From: JBGPEQ01 sp050180895
GTDB lineage: Bacteria > Pseudomonadota > Alphaproteobacteria > Dongiales > Dongiaceae
NCBI GenBank assembly: GCA_050180895.1
Contig: JBFXDS010000004.1
Location: 380,440-444,439, forward strand
Direction: 5' to 3'
DNA length: 64,000 bases
Position numbers and translations under genes: made by a program. Within the stretch, counting starts at the first letter, position 1. Every line of letters begins with the position of its first letter. This document shows, piece by piece, positions 7,291 through 16,300 of the stretch. The notes under the pieces were generated by a model. It did not search any database and was not told where the DNA came from. It saw nothing but the letters and a program-made list of their open reading frames with translations.

Positions 7291-8910
7291 TCAGTCGAAA
7301 AGCGACAGGCTGGGGAAGATGCCGACGCCGCCGGTGCCGAGGCCGACGCCGAGATTGACGCCGACGGAGCTCTTCTTCTCCGCTTGCTTCGCGGCCAGCG
7401 CCTTCTTCAGCGCCGCGTTCTCCTGCTTCTGACGCTCCAGCTCGGCCTGGGCGGCGGTGTCCTTGGCCGCCGTGCCCTGCGTCGGCGTCGCCGCATAGCT
7501 GCGATAGGCATCCTGCGTCTGCGCTTTGGCGGCGGCCTGCTTCGCCTGCTCCGCCTTCTTGCGCTGCTGCGCGTCCCAGGCGGCGAGCTGAGGCGCGGCC
7601 GCGTCGAGCAGCGCCGCATGCTGCGCCGCCGTGAGAAAGCCGGTTGCGGTCTCCCCGCGGTCGGCCTGCCAGGCGGCGATGGCGGCGCGGCTCTTCGGAC
7701 CGAGCACGCCGTCGCTCCCGCCGGTGCCGTGGCCGAGGAGGGTCAGGGCCAGCTGCACGCGGCTGCGGCCCTGGCGCGTCAGGCCGATGCCGCGATCGAC
7801 CTGCTCGGGCGCCGGTTCGGCGCTCGCGGCCGGCGGCAGGGCGGCGACCTGTTCGGCGGCAGCGGACTCGGCCGGCTTGGCCGCGAGATCCTGCAGCCGC
7901 AGGCGCGCCAGCGAGGCGAAGGTGCCGTCGGGGAACTGGGCGAGATAAGCCTCGAACGGGGCCGGGCTCGCGCTGTCCTTGATCGAGTCCCAGAACACGA
8001 CTTCCTTGTCGACGGCCGGCGCCGCGACCGGAGCGGCCGGCGAGGCCGGCGGCTCCGCCGTCGCCACGGCCGCCGCCGGCTGGAAGTAGAAGCTGCTGGT
8101 CAGCGAGGAATCCTCGCGCGGGACCTGCTGGCCGTGGGTCGAGGCCTTCACGTCGTTGCGGACGCGGATCATCATGTCGGAGATGCTGAGGCCCGGCGTC
8201 TCCATATGGTTCAGCAGCGCGGCGGTGAACGGGCTGTGCGGGCCGTCGCCGTCGAGCGCCACCTTGTCGGGCTCCGTGGCGTAGACCACCATGCTGCCGG
8301 CCTGCGCGTCGACCAGGGCGAGGCCGCGGCCGACCGCGGCCGACCGGGTGGCACCCATGGAGCGCGCCAGCGTCTGCGACAGCGGGTTGTCGCGGCAGGC
8401 GTCGAGGAAGACGAGGTTCACGCGCGGCTCGCGCTCCATCAGGCCGAGCACGAGGTTGAGGTCCGTCGCCTCGAAGTGGAGATCCGTCTCGTCGGTGAGC
8501 CGGGCGTCGACCGGAATCAGGTAGTTCTCGCGGGCGACCTGCATGCCGTGGCCGGCGTAGAAGAAGAGGGCGACGTCGGCACCCGGCAGCTTGCGGGCGA
8601 ACTCGCGGATGATCAGCTCGGTCTCCGCGCGGTCGAGGTCGATGCCTTTGGACACTTCGAAGCCGAGGCGCTGCAGGGCCGCCGCCACGCCGTCCGCGTC
8701 GTTCGTCGGGTTCGGCAGGTGGGGGGTGAACCGATAGGCGGAGTTGCCGATCACCAGGGCGACCCGGCGCTCCACGGCGGCATCCGCCGCGGACGCGAGG
8801 ATCAGCGCCGCCAGCAGCGGCAGCAGGAACCAGATCGATTGCGCCAGACGGCGACCGGTGTCTCCGGCCGCGACCGCCATGCGGACCTTGGGCGCGACAT
8901 GCGTCGTCAT
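7291..8910 (-). CDS. Caspase-like (C14) protease with peptidoglycan-binding-like domain
   Basis: A 539-residue protein. A hydrophobic segment at about residues 25-45 ending in ASAADA suggests export or an N-terminal anchor. The caspase p20-like domain runs from about 48 to 280: RVALVIGNSAY, the catalytic His121 in FFYAGHGMQ and Cys172 in FLDACRDNP are all intact. A proline/alanine-rich linker follows, then a PG_binding_1-like segment (about 375-445, with DGVLGPKSRAAIAAWQ), then a charged coiled coil (about 455-520) and a glycine-rich tail. Such bacterial orthocaspases usually cleave after basic residues; the target is unknown. The ATG at 8910 is chosen because upstream sequence is not protein-like. 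It is divergent from the TPR-methyltransferase gene. Confidence 0.85.
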   Translation of the reverse strand: MTTHVAPKVRMAVAAGDTGRRLAQSIWFLLPLLAALILASAADAAVERRVALVIGNSAYRFTPHLPNPTNDADGVAAALQRLGFEVSKGIDLDRAETELIIREFARKLPGADVALFFYAGHGMQVARENYLIPVDARLTDETDLHFEATDLNLVLGLMEREPRVNLVFLDACRDNPLSQTLARSMGATRSAAVGRGLALVDAQAGSMVVYATEPDKVALDGDGPHSPFTAALLNHMETPGLSISDMMIRVRNDVKASTHGQQVPREDSSLTSSFYFQPAAAVATAEPPASPAAPVAAPAVDKEVVFWDSIKDSASPAPFEAYLAQFPDGTFASLARLRLQDLAAKPAESAAAEQVAALPPAASAEPAPEQVDRGIGLTRQGRSRVQLALTLLGHGTGGSDGVLGPKSRAAIAAWQADRGETATGFLTAAQHAALLDAAAPQLAAWDAQQRKKAEQAKQAAAKAQTQDAYRSYAATPTQGTAAKDTAAQAELERQKQENAALKKALAAKQAEKKSSVGVNLGVGLGTGGVGIFPSLSLFD

Positions 8911-8997
8911 TTCTCTTGCTCCCTTCGGCTTGCCTCCGGACGTCCCATCGCGGGGCCGCCCATGGCTGAAACATATGAAACAACGGCGGGCGGCGAC

Positions 8998-9011
8998 GTG
9001 ACGGCGGTCAC
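8998..9011. promoter_or_regulatory. GTGAC/GTCAC inverted repeat
   Basis: GTGACGGCGGTCAC has 5-base inverted arms around a 4-base centre. It lies 88 bases upstream of the caspase-like start, in the divergent promoter region, and shares the GTGA/TCAC half-site with the larger repeat at 9055-9076. Confidence 0.35.
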
Positions 9012-9054
9012 GCTCTGCATGCACGGCGCGGCCCAACAGATTGAAATCGCGGCT

Positions 9055-9076
9055 GGCCGTGACGGCCATCACGGCC
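9055..9076. promoter_or_regulatory. CRP/FNR-like operator candidate
   Basis: Perfect 8-base inverted arms (GGCCGTGA and TCACGGCC) are separated by 6 bases. The inner pattern GTGA-N6-TCAC is exactly the half-site spacing used by CRP-family regulators. It lies 74 bases before the TPR-methyltransferase start and about 145 before the divergent caspase-like start, so it could control either gene. No CRP-family gene is in the window. Confidence 0.4.
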
Positions 9077-9149
9077 GGGAAGCCGCGTCTGCGCCCTTGA
9101 GCCGGCGGGGCGGAGGATGTGAGATGGCGGCAACGACGAGGGAGCGCCG

Positions 9150-10607
9150 ATGACCCAGGCCAACGGTTCGCCGTCCGCAACCGATATCGATCGCCAGTTT
9201 CAAAAGGCGCTCGAGCATTTCCAGGGCAACCGCCTGGCCGAGGCCGCCGCCCTTCTCGACCAGCTGGCCCCGCATTGCGACATGCGCGCCGAGTTCTTCC
9301 GCCTGCGCGGCCTCATCGCGCTGCGCAACCGCGACGCCGCGGCGGCCTTGGACGCCCTGCAGCGGGCGGCCCGGCTGGCGCCGGAGGCGGCGATCCACCA
9401 GGTCGACCTGGCCGAGCTCTACAAGGCAAGCGGGCAGGCGGCCGAGGCGATCCGCCACTACCAGCAGGCGCTCCGGCTCGAACCCAAGGCGGTGCTGGTG
9501 CACATCGCGCTCGCCGGCGTGCTGGCGGCCACCGGCCAGGCGCGCGCGGCGGTCAACGAGCTCGACCAAGCCGTCGCCACGGGGAACAACCTGACGGTGC
9601 TGCTCTCCGCCGCCCTCGCCTATCGCGACCTGAAGCAGGCGGACGCGGCGATCCGCTGCCTGCGTCGCGCGCTGGCGCTGCGCCCGGACGATCTCAACAT
9701 CCGCGCCCTGCTGCGCGACATGCTGACCAGCCAGATCCGGCCGTGGCACTTCCGCATGATGAACGATGCCGCCCGCAACCGGGCCTACGACGCCGCCATC
9801 CGCCGCGCCGTCGGGCCGGACACGCAGGTGCTGGAGATCGGCACCGGCTCCGGCCTGCTGGCGATGATGGCGGCGCGCGCCGGCGCCAGGCGGGTGACGA
9901 CCTGCGAGCAGGTCGAGGCGATCGCCGAGACGGCGGCCGAGATCGTCCGCCGCAACGGCTATGCCGAGCGCGTCCGCGTGGTGCCGAAGCGCTCGACCCA
10001 GCTGAGCGTCGGGCTCGACCTGCCGGAGCGCGCCGACCTGCTGATCTCCGAGGTGCTCAGCGACAAGCTGCTGGGCGAGCAGGTGCTGGGCAGCACGGCG
10101 CATGCGCGCCAGCACCTGCTCAAGCCGGACGCCGCCGTCATCCCGCGGGAGATCGCGGCCGTGGTGCGGCTGGTCGGCGGCGCCTTCCTCGGCGAGGCGG
10201 CCTCGGTCGGCACGGTCGACGGCTTCGACCTCTCGCCCTTCAACGTCTTCGCGCCCAGCTCGATCTCCATCAGCATGGAGTCCGGCCTGATCGAGAGCTA
10301 CAGCGACGACGTCGAGGTCTTCCGCTTCGACCTGCGCCGCGACGGCCACCGTCCGGAAGAACGGCGGCTGCAGCTCACGGCGCAGCGCGACGGCAGCGTC
10401 GTCGGCGTCCTGCAATGGCTGCGGCTGCAGCTCGACGACGTCGCCAGCTTCGAGAACCGGCCGAGCGAGCAGTTGGCGCCGTCGGCCTGGCGCCAGGTGC
10501 TCTACCCCTTCCCGACGCCGCTTCCCGTGCGCGCCGGCGAGACCGTGAATCTCTGGGCCAAGCATGATCTGGTGAACCTGGCCTTCGCGGCGGTGACGCC
10601 GTCGTGA
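9150..10607 (+). CDS. TPR protein fused to PRMT7/9-like arginine methyltransferase domain
   Basis: A 485-residue protein. Residues 15-185 form about five TPR-like helical repeats. Residues 195-480 match type PRMT7/PRMT9 methyltransferases: the entry motif WHFRMMNDAARNRAYDAAI (199-217), SAM motif I VLEIGTGSGLL (227-237), acidic Glu253, and a double-E loop with Glu301 and Glu310 nine residues apart, as in PRMT1. SEVLSDKLLGE parallels TELFDTELIGE as I recall it from PRMT7. LQLDD...WRQVLYP near the C-terminus parallels PRMT9. Human PRMT9 also has N-terminal TPRs. The predicted reaction is SAM-dependent methylation of protein arginine; the substrate is unknown. Automated annotation may call it a ribosomal L11 methyltransferase. 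Confidence 0.82.
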   Translation: MTQANGSPSATDIDRQFQKALEHFQGNRLAEAAALLDQLAPHCDMRAEFFRLRGLIALRNRDAAAALDALQRAARLAPEAAIHQVDLAELYKASGQAAEAIRHYQQALRLEPKAVLVHIALAGVLAATGQARAAVNELDQAVATGNNLTVLLSAALAYRDLKQADAAIRCLRRALALRPDDLNIRALLRDMLTSQIRPWHFRMMNDAARNRAYDAAIRRAVGPDTQVLEIGTGSGLLAMMAARAGARRVTTCEQVEAIAETAAEIVRRNGYAERVRVVPKRSTQLSVGLDLPERADLLISEVLSDKLLGEQVLGSTAHARQHLLKPDAAVIPREIAAVVRLVGGAFLGEAASVGTVDGFDLSPFNVFAPSSISISMESGLIESYSDDVEVFRFDLRRDGHRPEERRLQLTAQRDGSVVGVLQWLRLQLDDVASFENRPSEQLAPSAWRQVLYPFPTPLPVRAGETVNLWAKHDLVNLAFAAVTPS

Positions 10608-10617
10608 CCCCACGACG

Positions 10618-11460
10618 ATGACGGCCGCGCCGCAGACCGACCTCGACGGCCTCGTCGCCCGCATCCCCGACGGCGCGACGCTGGCGCTGGCGGCGGACTA
10701 CTACAGTGGCTGCGCCATGGCGGCGGTGCGGCGGCTGATCGCGCGCGGCGCGCGCGACCTGCATCTGATCGGCATCCCGACGCTGGGCTTCCAGGCGGAC
10801 ATGCTGATCGGCGCCGGCTGCGTGCGCACGGTGGAATGCGCGTCGGTGACGATCGGCGAGCACGGGCCGGCGCCGCGCTTCGTCGCCGCGGTGAAGGCGG
10901 GCACGCTGCGCGTGATCGACGGCACCTGCCCGGCCATCCATGCCGGCCTGCAGGCGGCGGAGAAAGGCGTGCCGTTCATGCCGCTGCGCGGGGTCATCGG
11001 CTCCGACCTGGTCGCCCAGCGCGCCGACTGGACGGTCGTCGACAACGCCTTCGGCGAGAACGATCCGATCCTGCTGGTCAAGGCGATCCAGCCGGACGTC
11101 GCCCTGTTCCACGCCGCCCTCGCCGACCAGCGCGGCAATGTCTGGATCGGCGTGCGCCGCGAGCTGATGACCGCGGCGCACGCGGCCCGCACGACCCTGG
11201 TGACCGTCGAGGAGATCGTCGCGCATGACCTGCTGGCGGACGACCGCTGGGCCGCCGGCACGATCCCCGCCCTCTACATCACCGCGGTGGCCGAGGCGAA
11301 GAGCGGCGCCTGGCCGCTCGGCCTGCGCGGGCGCTACGGCGCCGATGCCGCGCATCTCAAGACCTATGTCGAGATGGCGCAGAGCGAGGAAGGATTTCGC
11401 CGTTACCTGGCGCAGTTCATTGCCCCGATGAACGGTCCCGGCCGCCCTCCTTCGGCATGA
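10618..11460 (+). CDS. CoA-transferase family I, subunit A
   Basis: A 280-residue alpha subunit of a family I CoA-transferase (glutaconate/3-oxoacid type or the related IpdAB hydrolases). The N-terminal DGATLALAADYYSGCAMAAVRRLIARG and the core TIGEHGPAPRFVAAVKAG, GVIGSDLV and GNVWIG segments fit the family. It follows the methyltransferase gene by 10 bases, so they may be co-transcribed. The 3' end overlaps the antisense glutathione transferase gene by 44 bases. Its probable partner, subunit B, lies 0.8 kb further on the same strand rather than directly adjacent. The substrate cannot be read from sequence. Confidence 0.8.
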   Translation: MTAAPQTDLDGLVARIPDGATLALAADYYSGCAMAAVRRLIARGARDLHLIGIPTLGFQADMLIGAGCVRTVECASVTIGEHGPAPRFVAAVKAGTLRVIDGTCPAIHAGLQAAEKGVPFMPLRGVIGSDLVAQRADWTVVDNAFGENDPILLVKAIQPDVALFHAALADQRGNVWIGVRRELMTAAHAARTTLVTVEEIVAHDLLADDRWAAGTIPALYITAVAEAKSGAWPLGLRGRYGADAAHLKTYVEMAQSEEGFRRYLAQFIAPMNGPGRPPSA

Positions 11461-12094
11461 GCGCCAGATAGGGCTGCGCCTCCTTCACCGCACGGGCGAA
11501 GGAGGGGCGCTCCAGCAGGCGGCCGAGATAGGCCGCCGCGTGCTTGTGCGTGTCGCCGAAGGGCATCAGCATGTTGGCGTAGAACAGCGGCGGCGCCGCG
11601 GCGCAGTCGGCCATCGTGAAGGCATCGCCCATGACCCAGGGCCTTGCCTCCATGTCGCGGTCGATCATGCCGACGGCGGTCCGCAGCAGGGTCCTCGCCT
11701 CCTCCACGCCGTAGCCGTCGTTCCGTCCGGGCGGGCGCAGCCTGTCGGTGACGATCTTCTGCATGGGCACGTTCACGTACAGGTCGAAGAAGCGGTCGCG
11801 CAGGCGCGTCTGCCGGGCGACGTCGGGGTCCGCGGGAACGAGCGGCGTCCGGCCCGGATAGTGCTGCGCCAGGTACTCGATGATGATGCTCGACTCCGGC
11901 ACCGTGCGGTCCCGCGCCTCGTCGCGCAGCACCGGGAACCGGCCGATGGGCCAGATCTTCTTGAAGGCGGCGGCGGAGGCCGCGTCGAACAGGTCGACGA
12001 TGGCCGGCTCGAAGGGCGTGTCGTTCTCGTACAGGGCGATGAGCACCTTCTGGCAGAACGACGACAGCGGATGGAAGTAGAGCCTGAGAGACAT
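11417..12094 (-). CDS. Glutathione S-transferase family protein
   Basis: A 225-residue cytosolic GST. The thioredoxin-like N-terminal domain (about 1-80) begins LRLYFHPLSSFCQKVLIAL, with the Ser/Cys cluster in the position of the thiol-activating residue, and contains GRFPVLRD with the cis-Pro and PESSIIIEYL for glutathione gamma-glutamyl binding. The helical C-terminal domain includes WVMGDAFTMADCAAAPPLFY. The likely reaction is glutathione conjugation or peroxidase activity on an unknown electrophile. It lies antisense between the two CoA-transferase subunit genes and overlaps the end of subunit A. Confidence 0.85.
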   Translation of the reverse strand: MSLRLYFHPLSSFCQKVLIALYENDTPFEPAIVDLFDAASAAAFKKIWPIGRFPVLRDEARDRTVPESSIIIEYLAQHYPGRTPLVPADPDVARQTRLRDRFFDLYVNVPMQKIVTDRLRPPGRNDGYGVEEARTLLRTAVGMIDRDMEARPWVMGDAFTMADCAAAPPLFYANMLMPFGDTHKHAAAYLGRLLERPSFARAVKEAQPYLALMPKEGGRDRSSGQ

Positions 12095-12142
12095 GCGGTG
12101 GGTTCCCTTTCGTTTGGCGACCAGTCGCAGACCACGTCATTG

Positions 12143-12229
12143 GTAGGGGCGAGCGGCGCTCGCCCTCTTGATGCCAGCCGCCCACGGTAGTCGTCGTGGC
12201 AAAATAGGGCGAGCGCCGCTCGCCCCTAC
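12143..12229. repeat. Inverted repeat with GGGGCGAGCGGCGCTCGCC arms
   Basis: Two perfect 24-base inverted arms (12143-12166 and 12206-12229) flank a 39-base centre. Each arm is itself nearly palindromic (GCGAGCGGCGCTCGC), so alternative hairpins are possible. It is unrelated to the CCTTCGACA family. It lies between the GST start and the subunit B start, in a position that may affect both promoters. No other copy is visible in the window. Confidence 0.9.
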
Positions 12230-12278
12230 AACGCCGACACTCCTGTATAGTCGAGCGAGACAAAGCGGGATCGACATC

Positions 12279-13025
12279 GTGAGCGATTCGTATTCCCCGG
12301 ACGAACTGCTGATCTGCACCATCGCGCGCATGCTCGACGGACTCGGGCATGTGGCGGTGGGGGCGGCCTCGCCGATTCCGGGGGCGGCCGCGCTGCTGGC
12401 GCGCGCCAGGTCGGGCGGACGCCTGCGCGTCTCGCTGCTCGGCAGCGAGGACCACAATTTCTTCACCGACGGCGGGCGCGAGCTGTTCGACTGCGCGGCG
12501 CAGGGACGGATCGACGCCTTCTTCCTCGGGGGCGGGCAGATCGACGGCGAAGCGAACATCAACCTGGTGGGCCTCGGCGACTATCCGGGCCTCTCCGTGC
12601 GCTGGCCCGGCACCTTCGGGGCGGCGCAGCTCTATTTCCTCGTGCCGCGGGTGATCCTGTTCCGCGAGGAGCACAGCCCGCGCGTGCTGGTTCCGCGCGT
12701 CGACTTCATCAGCGCGCCCGGCACCAGCCCGGCGCATGTCTACCGGCCGGGGGGACCGCAGGCGCTGGTGACCGGGCTCTGCGTCTTCGCCTTCGAGCGG
12801 GCGCGGCGACGCTTCCGCCTGGCATCGGTGCATCCCGGCCATTCCGCCGCCGAGGTGCGCGCCAACACCGGCTTCGACTTCGACGCGCCTGATGAAGTGC
12901 CGCCGACTTCCGCGCCGGACGCCCAGTCGCTGGCGCTGATCCGCGGCCGCATCGGCGGCGAGATCGCCGAGATCTATCCGGCGTTCGCGCGCCGGCTGGC
13001 GGCCTCGGCGCCCGGCGCGGCCTGA
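12279..13025 (+). CDS. CoA-transferase family I, subunit B
   Basis: A 248-residue beta subunit of a family I CoA-transferase. The N-terminus SPDELLICTIARMLDGLGHVAVGAASPIPGAAALLAR and the segment GGGQIDGEANINLVGLG are typical. The usual catalytic Glu context of transferases (E-x-G near residue 50) is not obvious, and the sequence there is LLGSEDHNFF; this resembles the IpdB-type subunits that work in steroid-ring CoA-ester hydrolysis, but I cannot settle this by eye. GTG at 12279 is chosen because upstream in-frame codons run through the inverted repeat. Its partner is at 10618, across the antisense GST gene. Confidence 0.78.
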   Translation: MSDSYSPDELLICTIARMLDGLGHVAVGAASPIPGAAALLARARSGGRLRVSLLGSEDHNFFTDGGRELFDCAAQGRIDAFFLGGGQIDGEANINLVGLGDYPGLSVRWPGTFGAAQLYFLVPRVILFREEHSPRVLVPRVDFISAPGTSPAHVYRPGGPQALVTGLCVFAFERARRRFRLASVHPGHSAAEVRANTGFDFDAPDEVPPTSAPDAQSLALIRGRIGGEIAEIYPAFARRLAASAPGAA

Positions 13026-13127
13026 GTCGGCGCCGGATGGGTCAGCAGGCGATAACCATCGACGGCCGTCGGCACGGGGAGCAGCCAGAGACAGGGGGCG
13101 GATTTCCGCCAGTCGCTGCGGTGCAGC

Positions 13128-13143
13128 ATACCACATCTAGTGT
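13128..13143. promoter_or_regulatory. NrdR-box-like sequence
   Basis: ATACCACATCTAGTGT agrees at about 12 of 16 positions with the NrdR consensus ACACWATATATWGTGT. A weaker match, CCACTATAGCTGGGTT, lies at 13193-13208 over the possible -10 box. The 65-base spacing is about six helical turns, twice the usual three, so this is suggestive only. NrdR represses ribonucleotide reductase genes in many bacteria. Confidence 0.3.
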
Positions 13144-13170
13144 ACGCCGCCAAATTTAACACAAAATCTG

Positions 13171-13200
13171 TTGCAAGTCGGTTAAGCATGTCCCACTATA
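13171..13200 (+). promoter_or_regulatory. Possible nrdJ promoter
   Basis: TTGCAA (13171-13176) and ACTATA (13195-13200) are 18 bases apart in the only AT-rich part of the region. The leader to the nrdJ start would be about 130 bases. Confidence 0.3.
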
Positions 13201-13335
13201 GCTGGGTTGGCGCGCGGGACGGACTACTATTAGTCGCGTCGACACAATCGTCTACCGGCAGTTCTTCATACGCGGAGTCAGGGTGGTTGGGGCCTGCCGG
13301 CCTGTCGTCACCAAGCGCAGTATCGGGGAAGAAAC

Positions 13336-16300
13336 ATGCGAATCGAGCGCCGATTCACGGAGACCGGAACATCGCCCTACGCGGAGATCGCCTTCCGCAC
13401 GACCACCAGCGAGATCAAGAATCCGGACGGCTCGATCGTCTTCCAGTTGCGCAACATCGACGTGCCGGCCGACTGGTCGCAGGTCGCCTGCGACGTGCTG
13501 GCGCAGAAATATTTCCGCAAGGCCGGAGTCCCCGCGCGCCTGAAATGCGTGCGCGAGGGCGACATCCCGGAATGGCTCTGCCGCCACGTGCCCGACGAAG
13601 AGGCGCTGGCCGGGCTGGAGCCCGAGCAGCGGACCGTCGGCGAGACCAAGGCGACGCAGGTGTTCGACCGGCTGGCCGGGACCTGGACCTACTGGGGCTG
13701 GCGCGGCGGCTATTTCGACGGCGAGGAGGACGCCCGCGCCTTCTTCGACGAGTTGCGCTACATGCTCGCCCGCCAGATGGGCGCGCCGAACTCGCCGCAG
13801 TGGTTCAACACCGGCCTGCATTGGGCCTACGGCATCGACGGCCCGGCGCAGGGCCACTACTACGTCGACTTCATGAACGGCAAGGTCACCGCCTCGCGGT
13901 CGGCCTACGAGCACCCGCAACCGCACGCCTGCTTCATCCAGTCGGTCGCCGACGACCTCGTCAACGAGGGCGGCATCATGGACCTGTGGGTGCGCGAGGC
14001 GCGGCTGTTCAAGTACGGCTCCGGCACCGGCAGCAACTTCTCCCGGCTGCGCGGCGACGGCGAGCGGCTGTCGGGCGGCGGCCGCTCCTCGGGCCTCATG
14101 AGCTTCCTCAAGATCGGCGACCGCGCGGCCGGCGCCATCAAATCGGGCGGCACCACGCGGCGCGCCGCCAAGATGGTGACCGTCGACCTCGATCACCCGG
14201 ACATCGAGGAATACGTCAACTGGAAGGCGCGCGAGGAGCAGAAGGTGGCGGCGCTGGTCACCGGCTCGAAGCTCTGCAGCAAGCATCTCAACGCCATCAT
14301 GCAGGCCTGCCACGCGCTGAGCGGCGGCGAGGAGCGCTTCGACCCCAAGGTCAACCGCGAGCTGAAGAAGGCGGTGCGCGCCGCCCGCGCCGCGCTGATC
14401 CCCGACAACTACATCCAGCGGGTCATCCAGTTCGCGCGCCAGGACTACGCGGCGATCGACTTCAAGACCTACGACACGGACTGGGACTCGGACGCCTATC
14501 TCACGGTCTCCGGCCAGAACTCCAACAATTCCGTGCGTGTCACCAACGACTTCATCCAGGCCGTGCTCGACAACGGCGACTGGAACCTGATCCGCCGCAC
14601 CGACGGCAAGGTTCACAAGACGGTGAAGGCCCGCGACCTCTGGGAGCAGATCGGCGAAGCGGCCTGGATGTGCGCCGATCCCGGCGTGCAGTTCGACACC
14701 ACCATCAACGAGTGGCACACCTGCCCGGCGAGCGGCCGCATCAACGCGTCGAACCCGTGCTCCGAATACATGTTCCTCGACGACACGGCCTGCAACCTGG
14801 CGTCGCTGAACCTGATGGCGTTCCGGCGCCCCCTTGATGAACCTAATGGCGGGACGTTCGACACCGTCGGCTTCTCGCACGCGGCACGGCTGTGGACGAT
14901 CGTGCTGGAGATCTCCGTGCTGATGGCACAGTTTCCGTCGCGCGAGATCGCCAGGCTGTCCTACGAGTTCCGCACCCTCGGCCTCGGCTACGCCAATATC
15001 GGCGGTCTGCTGATGGCCGCGGGTCTGCCCTATGACAGCGAGGCCGGCCGCGCGCTCTGCGGCGCCATCACGGCGCTGATGACGGGCGTGTCCTATGCGA
15101 CCTCGGCCGAGATGGCGCGCGAGCTCGGCTCGTTCCCGAGCTTCGAGCGCAACCGCTCGGCCATGCTGCGGGTGATCCGCAACCACCGGCGAGCCGCCTA
15201 TGGCGAACCCGGCGGCTACGAGGACCTGTCGATCCTGCCTGTGCCGCTCGACCTTGAGAACTGCCCGGAGCCGGCGCTGGTGACGGCGGCGCAGCGGGCC
15301 TGGGACGACGCCCTGTTCGTCGGCGAGACCTATGGCTACCGCAACGCCCAGGCGACGACGATCGCGCCGACCGGCACCATCGCGCTGGTGATGGATTGCG
15401 ACACGACCGGCATCGAGCCGGACTTCGCGCTCGTGAAGTTCAAGAAGCTGGCCGGCGGCGGCTATTTCAAGATCATCAACCGCACGGTGCCCGCGGCCCT
15501 CAAGACGCTGGGCTACGGCGAGGAGCAGATCGAGGAGATCATCCGCTACGCCGTCGGCCACGGCACGCTCGACAGTGCGCCCGGCATCAATCATGCCGAG
15601 CTGAAGGCGCGCGGCTTCACGGCAAGCACGCTGCAGGCGCTCGAGCAGAATCTCGCCGCCGCCTTCGACATCCGCTTCGCCTTCAACCGGTGGACGCTGG
15701 GCGAGGAGTTCTGCACCAAGGGCCTGGGCTTCACCGCCGCGCAGCTCAACGACGTGTCGTTCGACATGCTGACGGCGCTGGGATTCAGCAAGCAGCAGAT
15801 CGAGGAGGCCAACACCTTCTGCTGCGGCGCCATGACGCTCGAAGGCGCGCCGCATCTCAAGGCCGAACACCTGCCGATCTTCGACTGCGCCAACGCCTGC
15901 GGCCGCATCGGCAAGCGCTTCCTGTCGGTCGAGAGCCACATCCGCATGATGGCGGCGGCGCAGCCCTTCATCTCCGGCGCCATCTCCAAGACCATCAACA
16001 TGCCGAACGCGGCGACGGTCGAGGAATGCAAGGACGCGTACATGCTGTCCTGGCGGCTGTGCCTCAAGGCCAACGCGCTCTACCGCGACGGCTCCAAGCT
16101 GTCGCAGCCGCTGGCCGCGTCGATCCTGAGCGACGACGAGGACGACATCGAGGAGATCATCGAGGCGCCGGCCGCGGCCAAGGCGCCGCTGGTGGCCGAG
16201 CGCATCGTCGAGCGGGTGATCGAGCGCGTGGTGAACCTGCGGGCCAAGCGCGAGCGGCTGCCCAACCGGCGCAAGAGCTACATCCAGAAGGCGATCGTCG

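Larger units (their letters stand above)
13026..13335. other. Gene-free region upstream of nrdJ
   Basis: These 310 bases contain no coding region. The AT-richer part (13128-13210) holds an NrdR-box-like sequence and a possible promoter listed separately. I looked for a cobalamin riboswitch, as expected for some B12-dependent enzymes, and found no convincing B12 box. Confidence 0.55.

Noticed and set aside
13026..13335. Cobalamin riboswitch upstream of nrdJ
   Set aside because: No B12 box or characteristic core could be found in the region; a covariance-model search would settle it.
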